DNA of 64,000 nt, taken from Fischerella sp. PCC 9605. GTDB taxonomy: Bacteria > Cyanobacteriota > Cyanobacteriia > Cyanobacteriales > Nostocaceae. The notes below the pieces were generated by a model that saw only the letters and a program-made list of their open reading frames with translations, had not been told where the DNA came from and ran no database searches. Both the position numbers and the translations under genes were made by a program. This document shows, piece by piece, positions 54,631 to 64,000 of this stretch (its first letter is position 1; every line of letters starts with the position of its first letter). The stretch is from assembly GCF_000517105.1 (NCBI RefSeq), contig NZ_KI912151.1:706460-770459 (forward strand). The letters are read 5' to 3'.

Positions 54631-55788
54631 TCATTTGATCAATGCCCCTGTCTCTTGCAAAATTTCAGCAACTGCTTGTGCTTTTGCATACCAAGAATAT
54701 TTTTCCTTAATTAGAGCATATGCTGTTTCTACAAGTGGCTGATATTTATCCAAGTTAGAGGCTGCGTCTAGTATGGCATCAGCCACCTCTACAGTCGAGT
54801 ATCCTGTAACAATAAGATGCTCTAGATTACGGAATTCTTCTAGCCCCCTTAAACCCTCTGGAGTTGAGATAACTAATTTTTTGCTGGCGAAATAATCTAA
54901 TGCTTTATTGCGAGCTCCACCTGCAACAGCTTGCTTTGGAAATGGTAGAAGACCTATATCTGCATTTTTGAGATATTTAACAAAATCTTTTCGCTCTGGC
55001 AAGAAACCAACAAAAGTCATATTTGCTGGTAATGGTTGGTCAACATCGCTAACATCACGACCAATCACCACAAAGTGAATATTTTGATGATGAGATTCAA
55101 GGTGTTTAGCAACTTCGATAGCCATTAATACAGACATATCATTGCTTGGAAACTGAAAAGTTTTAGGAGCAACAACTACTACTATCTTGGCTGGTCGTAA
55201 TTCTAGATACGGGTCTGTAGTAGGAGTAAACTGTTCGTTCAGTAGGTCTTCAGCAACACCATTGCCTATACAGTAAATTTTGTTGGGTTTCCTGCCATAC
55301 CATTGTGAGATCAGCCTGGGAGTTGATTCACCTGCAGCAATAATGGGATTACCAGATAATACTAGTACTCCCTGAGCAATATATGTCTTAATAAAGAGCA
55401 GAAATTCCTTTAATGGATTGGCAACAGAAGACAAGCGACTCCAATATTCATTGGCAGAAAAAGTATGAAAATCCAATACAACAGAGCAATTCTTCTGTTT
55501 TCTAAGTGTCAACGCAATAACAGATGCCAATCCAGGTAGCGTTTCTTGTGCATACACGACATCTGGATGAAACTCGTCTACATACTTTTGAAGTACCTTA
55601 ATATATGCAAGCAAACTTCTTGAGCCAATCGACACAGAAGGTGTGTAGTTCACAGCTGAACAATCTAAACCAACCTGACAAACCTCAAAATATTTAACTA
55701 GATATTGTCCTAGATAGAATGGTCTTGCAAAAGAACCGAATGGTTGACTGGAATCAAGGGTGGAAACAATTAATAAGCGTTTACTCAT
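54631..55788 (-). CDS. Glycosyltransferase (GT-B type)
   Basis: 385 residues from the ATG at 55788. N-terminal RLLIVSTLDSSQPFGSFARP and a VYAQETLPG segment; C-terminal donor half with FVVIGRDVS, FVGFLPERKDFVKYLKNADI, GLLPFPKQAVAGGARNKALD and YFASKKLVISTPEG. The layout is that of group 1 transferases although the EX7E motif is weak. It starts 17 nt upstream of the paralogue 2 gene in the same direction. Confidence 0.85.
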   Translation of the reverse strand: MSKRLLIVSTLDSSQPFGSFARPFYLGQYLVKYFEVCQVGLDCSAVNYTPSVSIGSRSLLAYIKVLQKYVDEFHPDVVYAQETLPGLASVIALTLRKQKNCSVVLDFHTFSANEYWSRLSSVANPLKEFLLFIKTYIAQGVLVLSGNPIIAAGESTPRLISQWYGRKPNKIYCIGNGVAEDLLNEQFTPTTDPYLELRPAKIVVVVAPKTFQFPSNDMSVLMAIEVAKHLESHHQNIHFVVIGRDVSDVDQPLPANMTFVGFLPERKDFVKYLKNADIGLLPFPKQAVAGGARNKALDYFASKKLVISTPEGLRGLEEFRNLEHLIVTGYSTVEVADAILDAASNLDKYQPLVETAYALIKEKYSWYAKAQAVAEILQETGALIK

Positions 55789-56032
55789 AACATATTTGTT
55801 GATACATGTGCTCAACTAACTCGATTTCATCCACAAGGTGATTAAGATTTCAAGTTTATGTCAGGAAAAGCTGTTATACACTGCCTTATCTGAACTCAAT
55901 CAGACTTAAGTTTTAAAAAATATTAGTTGTGATAGTCCAAAGGATTGCAAAACAGGTTTACCAATTAGTCATCTCGGCTAATCTTCTATTAGTATGAGTC
56001 ACTAATGAAATTAGAATTGTGAATTTATAAAA

Positions 56033-56926
56033 TTATGGCTTTGAAGTTTGTTGTTTTATTTCCTCGCAAAAAGCAGGGGACGCGCTCAAATCTCTGTAAC
56101 CAATTACTGCACGTAGATATGGCAAGAACCAATAAATGAACCAGAATGGGCCAGAATGGCGCTTGGTAAAAACAGTCCATGCTTTGATTGGATAACCTTT
56201 GGGTTGAAGCAGTTTCCTTAAGCGCTCATGAATAGGAAGCTTCGTATCTACCCAACTACCGCGAACAGAGTTTTTAGAGCAAGTACCTATATAACCAGGT
56301 GCTATCCATACAGAACACCCCAGTTTCCGCGCTCTCAGTCCATAATCTAAATCTCCTAATGTATGGATGAAAGCAGCATCTAAATTACCTACTTTCTCTG
56401 CAACGGAACGGGGAATGAGTACGCAATTGCCATACATCGTATCGCACTCTTGAAATTGCTGAGTTGACTCTACAAACTCATACTTATTTGAGTACCAGCG
56501 CTTTGAGCGCATAGCACCGCCATAAGTTGGTTTGCCTGTCAATGGATCTCGAGTTGAACCAACAATTATGGAATCAGGATGACCTTGTTGTGTAAGGTGA
56601 CAATGGTGATTTAGTAGTTCGGTAAGTGCATTCGGATCAATTAGAGTGTCGTCATTCAGCCAAAGATAGTAGTCGTAACCCTTTTGAAGAGCTGCGGCAA
56701 ATGCTAACCGCATTCCTCCTACCCAGAAGAGGTTTCCATTACCCTTAATAATTTTCACTGCTGGATAATTTTGCTTGACTGCATCCGATGTGCCATCAGA
56801 GCAACCATCATCCACCAGATAGACATCAAAATTGACATGCTGTTGATAAAGCGCTTGTAAACATGTCAAGGTTTTATCGCGTCGGTTGTAACAGGTAATT
56901 AGCACTGCTAACTTGAAACAATCCAT
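56033..56926 (-). CDS. Family 2 glycosyltransferase
   Basis: 297 residues from the ATG at 56926, with GGAGAAATAAC upstream. GT-A fold: LAVLITCYNRRDKTLTCLQA, VYLVDDGCSDGTSDAV and the metal-binding YYLWLNDDTLIDPNALTELL. Also GNCVLIPRSVAEKVGNLDAA and TLGDLDYGLRARKLGC. Rhamnosyltransferase-like arrangement, but the sugar is not certain. Confidence 0.92.
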   Translation of the reverse strand: MDCFKLAVLITCYNRRDKTLTCLQALYQQHVNFDVYLVDDGCSDGTSDAVKQNYPAVKIIKGNGNLFWVGGMRLAFAAALQKGYDYYLWLNDDTLIDPNALTELLNHHCHLTQQGHPDSIIVGSTRDPLTGKPTYGGAMRSKRWYSNKYEFVESTQQFQECDTMYGNCVLIPRSVAEKVGNLDAAFIHTLGDLDYGLRARKLGCSVWIAPGYIGTCSKNSVRGSWVDTKLPIHERLRKLLQPKGYPIKAWTVFTKRHSGPFWFIYWFLPYLRAVIGYRDLSASPAFCEEIKQQTSKP

Positions 56927-57004
56927 GTTATTTCTCCGCAAGTTAAATATATGTTTTCTTCACAAAAATATCTTTACGTTTTTCAAATGAAGTAGTTTAA
57001 ATTT

Positions 57005-58291
57005 CTATGTAGCTACTGTTAAATTTCCTGAATTTTTCATCTGTTTGTGTTTTCTTCGTAACCGACCTAGTTCTAAAGATGATGATAGTGCTACAGATAC
57101 ATAAACGACCCAAAAGATGTTGTTAGCCTCAAGTATCGTTAAACTGTCACTTATATTAGTTACTAAATTAATTCCAATAAATACAATCATCCAGAAGTAT
57201 TCTAAATTCCTAGTAGCAAAGACAAGAATAAATACTCTAGCAAACAGCATGCTCAGATTAAATATAAACAGTATCAACCCTGATAAACCAAGCTGTAAAA
57301 ACAGGTCTAAAAAACCATTATGAGAAATGCCTCTTGATTGTTTCTTTCCAGAGTCTACATTGTCACCTTTCTCTTCTACCATTCCTAACCATGTACGACT
57401 TAACACCTCATCGGCAGCATCAGAAGACCAAAAGCCAGCATATCCATATCCTAAAAATGGTCTTTCTAACCCTTTCTCAATAACTAAATTCCATATGGGT
57501 GTACGCCCATTAAATTCCATATCCTTTCCTAGGTAATCAACTACTATAGTTTGTATGTTTACTGTGACTACAATAGCGGCAATGCTGCTTAGTAATAATG
57601 CCACAGCCAGATGAAATGCTCTGTATGTGCGTTGTCTAACAATTGCGTAAAAAGGCAATATGGATAACGAGAATACAAATGTTAACAAGCCTGTGGCGCT
57701 ATTTGAGAGCTTGACTAAAACAAGTGTACCTGCTAAACCAATTGCAGCAAGCCAGCGACTATGTTTGTCAAGTGCGCTAATGAGGAACAGTGAAGCCGCA
57801 AAACTCATAAAGCGGCCTAAATCCTGTTTGTGGCTAAAAACTCCTCGCCAAGATGAAACTCCATTAACAACATGAGTGCCATATGATGGTAAAAATGTAC
57901 CTGCAGCTAGGCTGAGCACTATTGCTATCAAAAAAACCCAACTCAACAAACGCATTTGTTCTCTTGAAGTGTATCGCATAGCTAAATACGCCCCAAAGAT
58001 AGTTGTGCGTATCATTCCCCTGGCAGCGTCTACAACCGATTCACCCTCAGACCATAAAATTGAAAATACAGTAAATACAACTAAGAGCAGTAAAGATTTA
58101 TCTGTTGTAATAACATAAGCAAAATGCTTCCACCTGCCAATAATTAATAAGAGCAAAATTCCATAACTTGCAACGTTGAGAATAGTTGGCAGCGGAGCAG
58201 GTAAAACAATACCTAGGGCAAACACAAATAATAATATCACTCCGCCCAACTCTAAAATTTGGAATAATTCTCGAACTATTTGCTTCTGCAA
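57005..58291 (-). CDS. O-antigen ligase/polymerase (Wzy-type) membrane protein
   Basis: 428 residues with about ten hydrophobic helices. The periplasmic Wzy_C-type signature is present: NGRTPIWNLVIEKGLERPFL, GYGYAGFW, then ISHNGFLDLFLQLGLSGLIL with the functional His. It probably polymerises the exported repeat units in the Wzx/Wzy pathway, consistent with the adjacent flippase and BY-kinase. Confidence 0.92.
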   Translation of the reverse strand: MQKQIVRELFQILELGGVILLFVFALGIVLPAPLPTILNVASYGILLLLIIGRWKHFAYVITTDKSLLLLVVFTVFSILWSEGESVVDAARGMIRTTIFGAYLAMRYTSREQMRLLSWVFLIAIVLSLAAGTFLPSYGTHVVNGVSSWRGVFSHKQDLGRFMSFAASLFLISALDKHSRWLAAIGLAGTLVLVKLSNSATGLLTFVFSLSILPFYAIVRQRTYRAFHLAVALLLSSIAAIVVTVNIQTIVVDYLGKDMEFNGRTPIWNLVIEKGLERPFLGYGYAGFWSSDAADEVLSRTWLGMVEEKGDNVDSGKKQSRGISHNGFLDLFLQLGLSGLILFIFNLSMLFARVFILVFATRNLEYFWMIVFIGINLVTNISDSLTILEANNIFWVVYVSVALSSSLELGRLRRKHKQMKNSGNLTVAT

Positions 58292-58355
58292 TTTATGCCC
58301 CTTCTATTTTCCAGATAGTTACATTTGACTATGATGGTTGATCTATTTTTTCTCT

Positions 58356-59627
58356 TTAAGCACTACTTTTGTGAGAAACATGTTTAACATGAAGATCTTC
58401 AAAAAGATTGAAGTAGCGACGTGCTATAGTATCAATTAAAAATTTTTGCTGTGCTTGTTCACGGGCATGGTGAGAAAGCTTTTGGTGTCTTTCCTGATTT
58501 TCTATTACCCAGGCAATTCCTTTTGCTAAATCATCAACTTCATAGGGCTTAGCTAAATAACCATTGTATTGGTGGTCAACAATATCTTTTAAGCCAGTAG
58601 CATTAAATGCTACAACTGGAGTTCCACACGCTAGAGACTCAGAGGCGGTTTGTCCAAAAGCTTCCTGAAAAGATGGCACAACCATCACATCAGCTGCTGA
58701 GTAAGCAGTTGCCAAAGTGATATCGTCATAGAGGTGTCCCAAATAATGGGTATTGAAGGCTAAATCAGGTGGCTTTTCTGGTTGAGAGGCACCAAAAATA
58801 ACTATCTCCAATCTATCTTTCCATTCAGCTTTGCTTAGCTCTTTCAAAGCTGCTTGTAACAGATGAAATCCTTTTCTCTTATCGCTAGTGGCCTGGATTG
58901 CTCCAAATAGAATGAGGTGTTTATCTTGGGGTAAGTTTAGTATTTCTCGTGCTATACGTTGGTTAATTGGTCTGTACTTTTGAGTATCAAGACCATTAGG
59001 AATTACTTCTATGCGTAAATTTTGGAAAAGGGAACTAGAACTGGCACATTTGGCTAGCCAAGAACTAGGCGAAACAATTGTTAAATTTAGATTTTTCCAA
59101 GCTTTAGCTTTGCGCTGCCATATCCATCGGGATAAATCCCTATCTTTTTGACTACCAAGCATGGGACAACCACCACAGGATGCTTGATAGCGATCGCAGT
59201 CCCCATTGCAATGACACCCTCCCGTAAATGCCCACATATCATGAAGAGTCCAGACTAAAGGACGTTGCAGCTTAGTAATTGTTTCTATCTGCATAAATCC
59301 TCCACTAATCCAATGCAGATTTATGATGTCTGGAGCAATCTGAGTAACTTTAGAAACAATTGTATCTGGTAGCCACTGGAGAGAAAACGTAGTTTGAGCG
59401 CGCTGAGGATAAAGCTTTAATGGTAAGGCTTCAAATGTCAGCTTTGCCCGTGCTATACCTTGAAACAGTCTAATCTCAGGTGCAAAAACCGTTTTGTCAT
59501 CACTAGATTTTTCTTGCACTAGCATCTGCGAGTTTACACCAATTTTACGTAATCCTTTGTGCAAGCGATAGGTAGCACGAGCTGCACCACCATTGGTATC
59601 ACTCGTGCTTATGTGCAAAACTTTCAT
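58356..59627 (-). CDS. Family 4 glycosyltransferase
   Basis: 423 residues from the ATG at 59627. N-terminal VLHISTSDTNGGAARATYRL and LVWTLHDMWAFTGGCHCNGD (a Cys-rich loop common in this subgroup); C-terminal ILFGAIQATSDKRKGFHLLQ, VMVVPSFQEAFGQTASESLA and CGTPVVAFNATGLKDIVDHQ. Sugar donor unknown. Part of the exopolysaccharide cluster. Confidence 0.93.
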   Translation of the reverse strand: MKVLHISTSDTNGGAARATYRLHKGLRKIGVNSQMLVQEKSSDDKTVFAPEIRLFQGIARAKLTFEALPLKLYPQRAQTTFSLQWLPDTIVSKVTQIAPDIINLHWISGGFMQIETITKLQRPLVWTLHDMWAFTGGCHCNGDCDRYQASCGGCPMLGSQKDRDLSRWIWQRKAKAWKNLNLTIVSPSSWLAKCASSSSLFQNLRIEVIPNGLDTQKYRPINQRIAREILNLPQDKHLILFGAIQATSDKRKGFHLLQAALKELSKAEWKDRLEIVIFGASQPEKPPDLAFNTHYLGHLYDDITLATAYSAADVMVVPSFQEAFGQTASESLACGTPVVAFNATGLKDIVDHQYNGYLAKPYEVDDLAKGIAWVIENQERHQKLSHHAREQAQQKFLIDTIARRYFNLFEDLHVKHVSHKSSA

Positions 59628-59841
59628 TCCCAACCCCAGCAAAGATGATAGTGTGAAAACTCGTAACTGAAATTTGTTCGCCTATGTTAGAAAAAAATAT
59701 GTTGTCTAGAGATAGAAATATGGGTATCATAATCTATATTTTTCAAGTAATTTTTATCAATAAATGAGGCACACAATCATTGTTTTCAAATAATTGTCTC
59801 TCTCTTTCACATGATTGCTTCTACTAGGATAGATCGATTAA

Positions 59842-61161
59842 TTATGACCAAAGAAGTAGAAAAGATTTCAGCTGAAGCTTAAATATTTTCTTTGTCTTGG
59901 GATGAGTGGCATTGATGAACAATTCAGCTAATCCATAAGAGATGACTGTGGCGATCGCCGCACCAACTTCACCGTAGGCAGGAATCAGAAATAGGTTTAA
60001 AAGTACATTAGAAGTAGCTCCAGTAAAACTTTTGTACATAGAAAGGCGAGTCAAGCCCTCTGCAACATACCAGGGTGATGTTGCCACACTCATGAAGACG
60101 AACAAGGAAGCCCAGATATGAATTGCTAAAACCGATCCTGCACCTAAATAGCCGTTACCAAATAGCATCGTAATGACTGTTTGTGACAGAAATGTCATTG
60201 GCACCGCAATTACAATCGCAAGCAAAACCAGCAGACGAAGTAATTGTCCTATCCGCCGATAGTAGAAAACTTCACTAGTTTCTTTGGCTGCAAAAATTGA
60301 AGGAGAGACAGAAGAGGTGATTGCCATCGGCAAAAAATACCAAATCTCCGAAATACGAACCGCAGCCGAGTAAATACCAACAGCCCCATCACCAATCATT
60401 TCCCCCAGCATAATTTGGTCAATTTTCATGTAAATTAAGATTGCGAAATTGGAAAAAATCAAAGGCCAACTTTCCTTGAGGAGAGCCTTAGCCAGTGGAA
60501 AACTCCAACGCCACAACAAAAGTGAGTAGCCTTTTATTCTGTAGGCAATTGCCAAACCCACAGCACCTAAGCTATACTCTGCCAATGTTACCCAAGCGAA
60601 AGCCACCAATGGTGCTTGCATTTTAATCAGAACAACTTTGACTAGGGTAATGAGAAAAAACGCTGTATTTTTGGCAACTACTGTGTACTTTGATTGCACC
60701 TGTGATTGAAACCACAGGTCAATAATGTCAAAAGCTTGAACAACACTTATCACTCCTAAAATTGATACTAATCCTACCGTTAGCGCGTCATCATGACGTA
60801 ACAATAATATGAAGCTAACTGATAGCAATAGAGAAATAAATCCACCCAGTAATCTCAGCCTGAAAGCAGTGCCTAAAACTTCCTTTTGAGTTGATGCATC
60901 ACGTATAATTTGACGAATTACTAAGTCGTCTAACCCTAGGGTGGAAATCGAACCGAATAATCCTACAAAGGCAAAAGCGTAGTTGAAAAGACCATATTGC
61001 TGTGCTCCCAAGTAGCGTGCAACCCAAACTCCTACAACTAAGCTTGCACCCATGCGAAGAATGCGGTCAGCAAACAGCCATCCTGTATTGATAATCATCG
61101 CACGCAAATCGGAGCGAGATTTGAACAGTGATAACCGCGGAATTTTGAATTTACGTAGCAT
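59842..61161 (-). CDS. Polysaccharide flippase (Wzx-type, MOP superfamily)
   Basis: 439 residues from the ATG at 61161; about 12 hydrophobic helices. Begins with NTGWLFADRILRMGASLVVG and VARYLGAQQYGLFNYAFAFV, the standard oligosaccharide flippase start, with IDQIMLGEMIGDGAVGIYSA in the middle. It moves lipid-linked repeats across the inner membrane. Confidence 0.94.
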   Translation of the reverse strand: MLRKFKIPRLSLFKSRSDLRAMIINTGWLFADRILRMGASLVVGVWVARYLGAQQYGLFNYAFAFVGLFGSISTLGLDDLVIRQIIRDASTQKEVLGTAFRLRLLGGFISLLLSVSFILLLRHDDALTVGLVSILGVISVVQAFDIIDLWFQSQVQSKYTVVAKNTAFFLITLVKVVLIKMQAPLVAFAWVTLAEYSLGAVGLAIAYRIKGYSLLLWRWSFPLAKALLKESWPLIFSNFAILIYMKIDQIMLGEMIGDGAVGIYSAAVRISEIWYFLPMAITSSVSPSIFAAKETSEVFYYRRIGQLLRLLVLLAIVIAVPMTFLSQTVITMLFGNGYLGAGSVLAIHIWASLFVFMSVATSPWYVAEGLTRLSMYKSFTGATSNVLLNLFLIPAYGEVGAAIATVISYGLAELFINATHPKTKKIFKLQLKSFLLLWS

Positions 61162-61365
61162 AAGGTTCAAATCTGCTCAACGTTGAGCGATAGTTTAATA
61201 CAACTAATCAGGAGTTTGAGAAAGCGTCATAGATTTTTGCTAAAAAAGCAGCAATAAACGTAATTTTTGATTGTCTAATATCCAGAAGCCTTTGCTTGAG
61301 AACTTAGACGCACAGCATTCAGCCGGAAGCTCCAAAAGCTCCGGCTTTGTCAAGAAACATCACCC

Positions 61366-63579
61366 CTATAATCGTCTTTCATCAATTTTTCCAGCCAGAA
61401 TAGAATTTTCAGGTACAGCACTTAACTCTACTGACTCTTTTGAGTAGTAGAAGTAGCTGTCAGGTTCGCGCTTGACATTCACACCGTTGATGACCATACC
61501 CAATACCTTCTGACTTGACTGTGTCAAAAACTCTTTTGCCGCATTGGCGCTGTTCCAATCAACCACTCCTGGACGAACTACTAATAAGATGCCGTCGGTT
61601 AATTTGCCCAAAACCGCTGTATCCGCTGTTCCCGCTAAGGGAGGGGTATCGAAAATTACGCAGTCATAATCTCTGGTAAAGGTAGTAACCAATGCAGCCA
61701 TGCGTTGGGAATCCAGTAGGGCGACGGGATTAGGAGGTCTAACTCCAGAAGTAAGAACGTAGAGATTAGGCATAACTTCCTGCACCACTGAATCTAGGGG
61801 AACTTTGTCAACAATGACATTACTTAAACCCTGAGCATTAGTTAGCCCCCAGATATGATGTTGGACTGGATGACGCATATCAGCATCTATCAACAGTACC
61901 CGACGTCCCACTTGGGCCATTGCTACAGCTAAATTAGCACTAACTTCTGACTTGCCTTCTTTAGGGATGGAACTGGTGACAGCGATCGCTCTTAGCTGTT
62001 GATCTGAAAGAAATTTCAGATTTGCTTGTAGCATTTGGTATGCGTCGCCAGCCGGAAAATGAGGAATGTCTCTACCAATCACTCGGGGAATTGGTCTATC
62101 TAGACCTTCTACAGGAGAACTGTATTTGCTATTTCTGCTCAAGTTAGGAATCACTCCCAGCAGGGTGTATTGAAACAGTTCTCTGGCTTCTTTAACAGTC
62201 TTAATGGAGCGATCGATCAAATCTAAAGTTAAGGCAGAAATTACTCCCAGCAAGATACCGAAAACTCCTCCACCCGCCAAAATGAGAGCTTTTCGAGTAC
62301 CACTTGACTCCTCTGGTATTATGGCAGGGGAGATGATACGAGCATTTCCAATATTTTGGTTCTCTGCTACTTTGATTTCTTGCAATCTTGTCAAGAGTGT
62401 TTCATAAGTTGTTTGAGCCGCTTTCAGCTTCCGCTCTAGCTCCCGTTGAGTCTGTTCTAGCTTAGGTAAAATCTTGGTGCGTTGTTTGTAAGCAGCCAAT
62501 GTATTATTCAGTTCAGCGATTCGTTTTTCCAAACCGACGCGTTCTTTTTCTGTGCTGGCTAAATCTTCAATTAGCTTTTGTCGCACCTGTCCCATCTGTA
62601 AATTGCTTACAGAGATTTGGCGATCGTCACCAGCTACCTGATTTATCCGCTCTTTGAGCAAGCTGTTGAGAGAAGCAATTTTTTCTTCTAAATTGAGAAT
62701 AGTAGGGTGTCCAGGAAAATAACGGCTGCGTTCAACTGCCAGCTGAGCTTGCGCTTCCTGAAGTTGAACAAGTACTTGCTGAGTTCCAGGCACTTGACTC
62801 AAGTCTGCTGCGACTACAGCTTGCTGTGGGTTATTGACTTTGGCCTGATTTTGTAACTTTTCCAAGCGAGCAGTCACATCAACTAGTTGAGCTTGTGATC
62901 CAGCAATTTCATCTTCCAATTTGGAAATTGTGTTGACGGCTGCGTTTGCTTCTTCTTGCAGAACAATAACGTTGTTTCTCTCTCTGAATCTACGCAGGGC
63001 AAATTCAGCTTTTTGGACAGCTTCCTCTGTTTTCGGTAATTGCTCCAATATAAACTTGCTAGCTGAGACAGCTTCAGCCCGATTAGCCTGTACGTTCTGG
63101 TTGATGTAATTGTCAATTACTTGATTGACGACCTTTGCCGCCATTTGAGGATCTTTATTTGTATACGAAATTTCCAGGACGTCTGTGCCTTTAACACTTT
63201 CTACTTTTAGTTGTTTTATTAAATCCTGGGTTTTGATCGGTTTACCCTCGTTATCTTTTAAGTCAAGCTCTCTGATAGTTTCCTCAATAACAGGAACAGA
63301 TGTAACTATTTTTGCCTGAGTATCGATGGGACTATTTGTATAAAGTAGAGATTCCAGTCGTCCTATATCTTCGCCCAACCCTGTTAGTGAGGAAGTATTA
63401 TTCGTCTTAATTAAGAGACTTGCCTCTGCTTTGTATGTGGATTTCAATGAAAGTGCATATAGCAATGCAAGGGTGAAAACCGTTCCAAAAACCCCTACTG
63501 CTGCTACCCAGCGCCGTTGCAGGACAAGCCAGTATTTTTGAAAATCTATCTCTTCAAAATTTGGTCTAGATTCCATCAT
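61366..63579 (-). CDS. Polysaccharide chain-length regulator fused to tyrosine autokinase (Wzc-type)
   Basis: 737 residues. Residues 1-190 form the Wzz domain with first membrane helix at about 28-50; a long coiled coil covers about 190-410; the second helix is near 430-455 (ALILAGGGVFGILLGVISAL). The BY-kinase domain has Walker A (SSIPKEGKSEVSANLA), Walker A' (VLLIDADMRHP) and Walker B (DCVIFDTPPLAGT). The C-terminus has a tyrosine cluster (SYFYYSKESVE). It controls export and chain length. First gene of the cluster; two consecutive ATGs at 63576/63579. Confidence 0.95.
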   Translation of the reverse strand: MMESRPNFEEIDFQKYWLVLQRRWVAAVGVFGTVFTLALLYALSLKSTYKAEASLLIKTNNTSSLTGLGEDIGRLESLLYTNSPIDTQAKIVTSVPVIEETIRELDLKDNEGKPIKTQDLIKQLKVESVKGTDVLEISYTNKDPQMAAKVVNQVIDNYINQNVQANRAEAVSASKFILEQLPKTEEAVQKAEFALRRFRERNNVIVLQEEANAAVNTISKLEDEIAGSQAQLVDVTARLEKLQNQAKVNNPQQAVVAADLSQVPGTQQVLVQLQEAQAQLAVERSRYFPGHPTILNLEEKIASLNSLLKERINQVAGDDRQISVSNLQMGQVRQKLIEDLASTEKERVGLEKRIAELNNTLAAYKQRTKILPKLEQTQRELERKLKAAQTTYETLLTRLQEIKVAENQNIGNARIISPAIIPEESSGTRKALILAGGGVFGILLGVISALTLDLIDRSIKTVKEARELFQYTLLGVIPNLSRNSKYSSPVEGLDRPIPRVIGRDIPHFPAGDAYQMLQANLKFLSDQQLRAIAVTSSIPKEGKSEVSANLAVAMAQVGRRVLLIDADMRHPVQHHIWGLTNAQGLSNVIVDKVPLDSVVQEVMPNLYVLTSGVRPPNPVALLDSQRMAALVTTFTRDYDCVIFDTPPLAGTADTAVLGKLTDGILLVVRPGVVDWNSANAAKEFLTQSSQKVLGMVINGVNVKREPDSYFYYSKESVELSAVPENSILAGKIDERRL

Positions 63580-63631
63580 GGCTGATTATTGATTGATTCG
63601 ACTTTTTAATTCAATTGAACTGGCAAATCTG

Positions 63632-64000
63632 TTAGTTGAGAAGTCCGAAATCCTTGCTGCTTTTGGTGCCAAGCATCCTTGCATGTCTGCGAGTAAATTC
63701 GCTCACAGTTGGATTGCCCTCGGGGTGGATGACTCCCATAGCTTGCTGCCAAAGTTCTGGAGATGCTACCGATACATTATAAGTAGAGCCACACTTTTTC
63801 ACGTGATACCATTTTGTTCGTTGGCACTGTTTACACCAGAATTCTTCTAACCATTCTCCTTGTAGAGACACTGTAGTTTTAGTAGCCACCAGAAGAAGTG
63901 CTGTCTGCCGTCCCATGCCCCTTTGCTGGAGTTGTCCTGGGCGATCGGCAAACAAAGGATACTTTTGACTCACACTATCGAGATAGCATCCATGAATTGG
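63632..64000 (-). CDS. Hypothetical protein with CxxC motif, cut by window edge
   Basis: At least 122 codons, open to the right edge in the same frame (a GTG at 63973 is the first possible start). A putative metal-binding or redox segment is FWCKQCQRTKWYHVKKCG. N-terminal part PGQLQQRGMGRQTALLLVAT and the C-terminal SEFTRRHARMLGTK are basic. It looks like a conserved cyanobacterial protein of unknown function. Confidence 0.6.
   Translation of the reverse strand, partial: PIHGCYLDSVSQKYPLFADRPGQLQQRGMGRQTALLLVATKTTVSLQGEWLEEFWCKQCQRTKWYHVKKCGSTYNVSVASPELWQQAMGVIHPEGNPTVSEFTRRHARMLGTKSSKDFGLLN

Overview
The window comes from a filamentous, probably heterocyst-forming cyanobacterium. The HIP1 octamer GCGATCGC recurs throughout. 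Intergenic regions carry heptanucleotide repeats (TTAGTGG/ACTATCT types) and palindromic hairpin families usual in Nostocales. The proteins (sucrose synthase, Ycf66-like domains, Uma2 nucleases, CIA30-type oxidoreductase, PntAB) fit that group. No rRNA, tRNA or intact CRISPR array was seen.

Region 1 (about 1-15100) is rich in stress and carbon genes. It holds the end of an AEC transporter, an HtrA/Deg protease, a DUF4383 membrane protein, a PsiE-family protein, a PRC-barrel protein, DnaK, two Hsp20 chaperones, a glycosyltransferase, a GH1 beta-glucosidase and the pntA-pntB transhydrogenase pair. HtrA + PsiE + Hsp20 (plus a thioredoxin-like gene at 43.7 kb) recalls the proteobacterial transmissible locus of stress tolerance. 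Region 2 (15200-24600) holds small unknown genes, an SDR-CIA30 fusion, a Ser/Thr kinase with a C-terminal Ycf66-like membrane domain beside a stand-alone Ycf66-like gene, an alpha/beta hydrolase, a Uma2 nuclease, a 21-bp tandem repeat, a broken CARF gene and a two-gene overlapping unit of unknown function.

Region 3 (24617-34820) is a type III-A CRISPR-Cas locus: cas10/csm1 (GGDD palm present, no recognisable HD nuclease motif), csm2, csm3, csm4, csm5, cas6, a DxTHG-motif CARF-HEPN effector and a short CARF-only protein. A second, longer Cas6 with a C-terminal helix-turn-helix is convergent to these. There is no cas1/cas2. csm5 and the upstream CARF gene each contain one in-frame TAA. Solitary sequences resembling CRISPR repeats lie on both sides of the locus.

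Region 4 (34900-45100) has a GH65-beta-phosphoglucomutase fusion downstream of sucrose synthase, then an erythromycin-esterase-like protein, an SDR, a thioredoxin-like protein with a CGPS motif, a small secreted protein and a 33-residue single-helix ORF. Region 5 (45639-63579) is an exopolysaccharide cluster, all on the minus strand: BY-kinase/chain-length protein, flippase, O-antigen-ligase-type polymerase, priming glycosylphosphotransferase, six glycosyltransferases (two of them tandem exostosin-like paralogues separated by an IS200/IS605 remnant), WecG/TagA transferase, FkbM methyltransferase and a GH10 xylanase-like hydrolase. A conserved-looking small cysteine-containing protein runs off the right edge.
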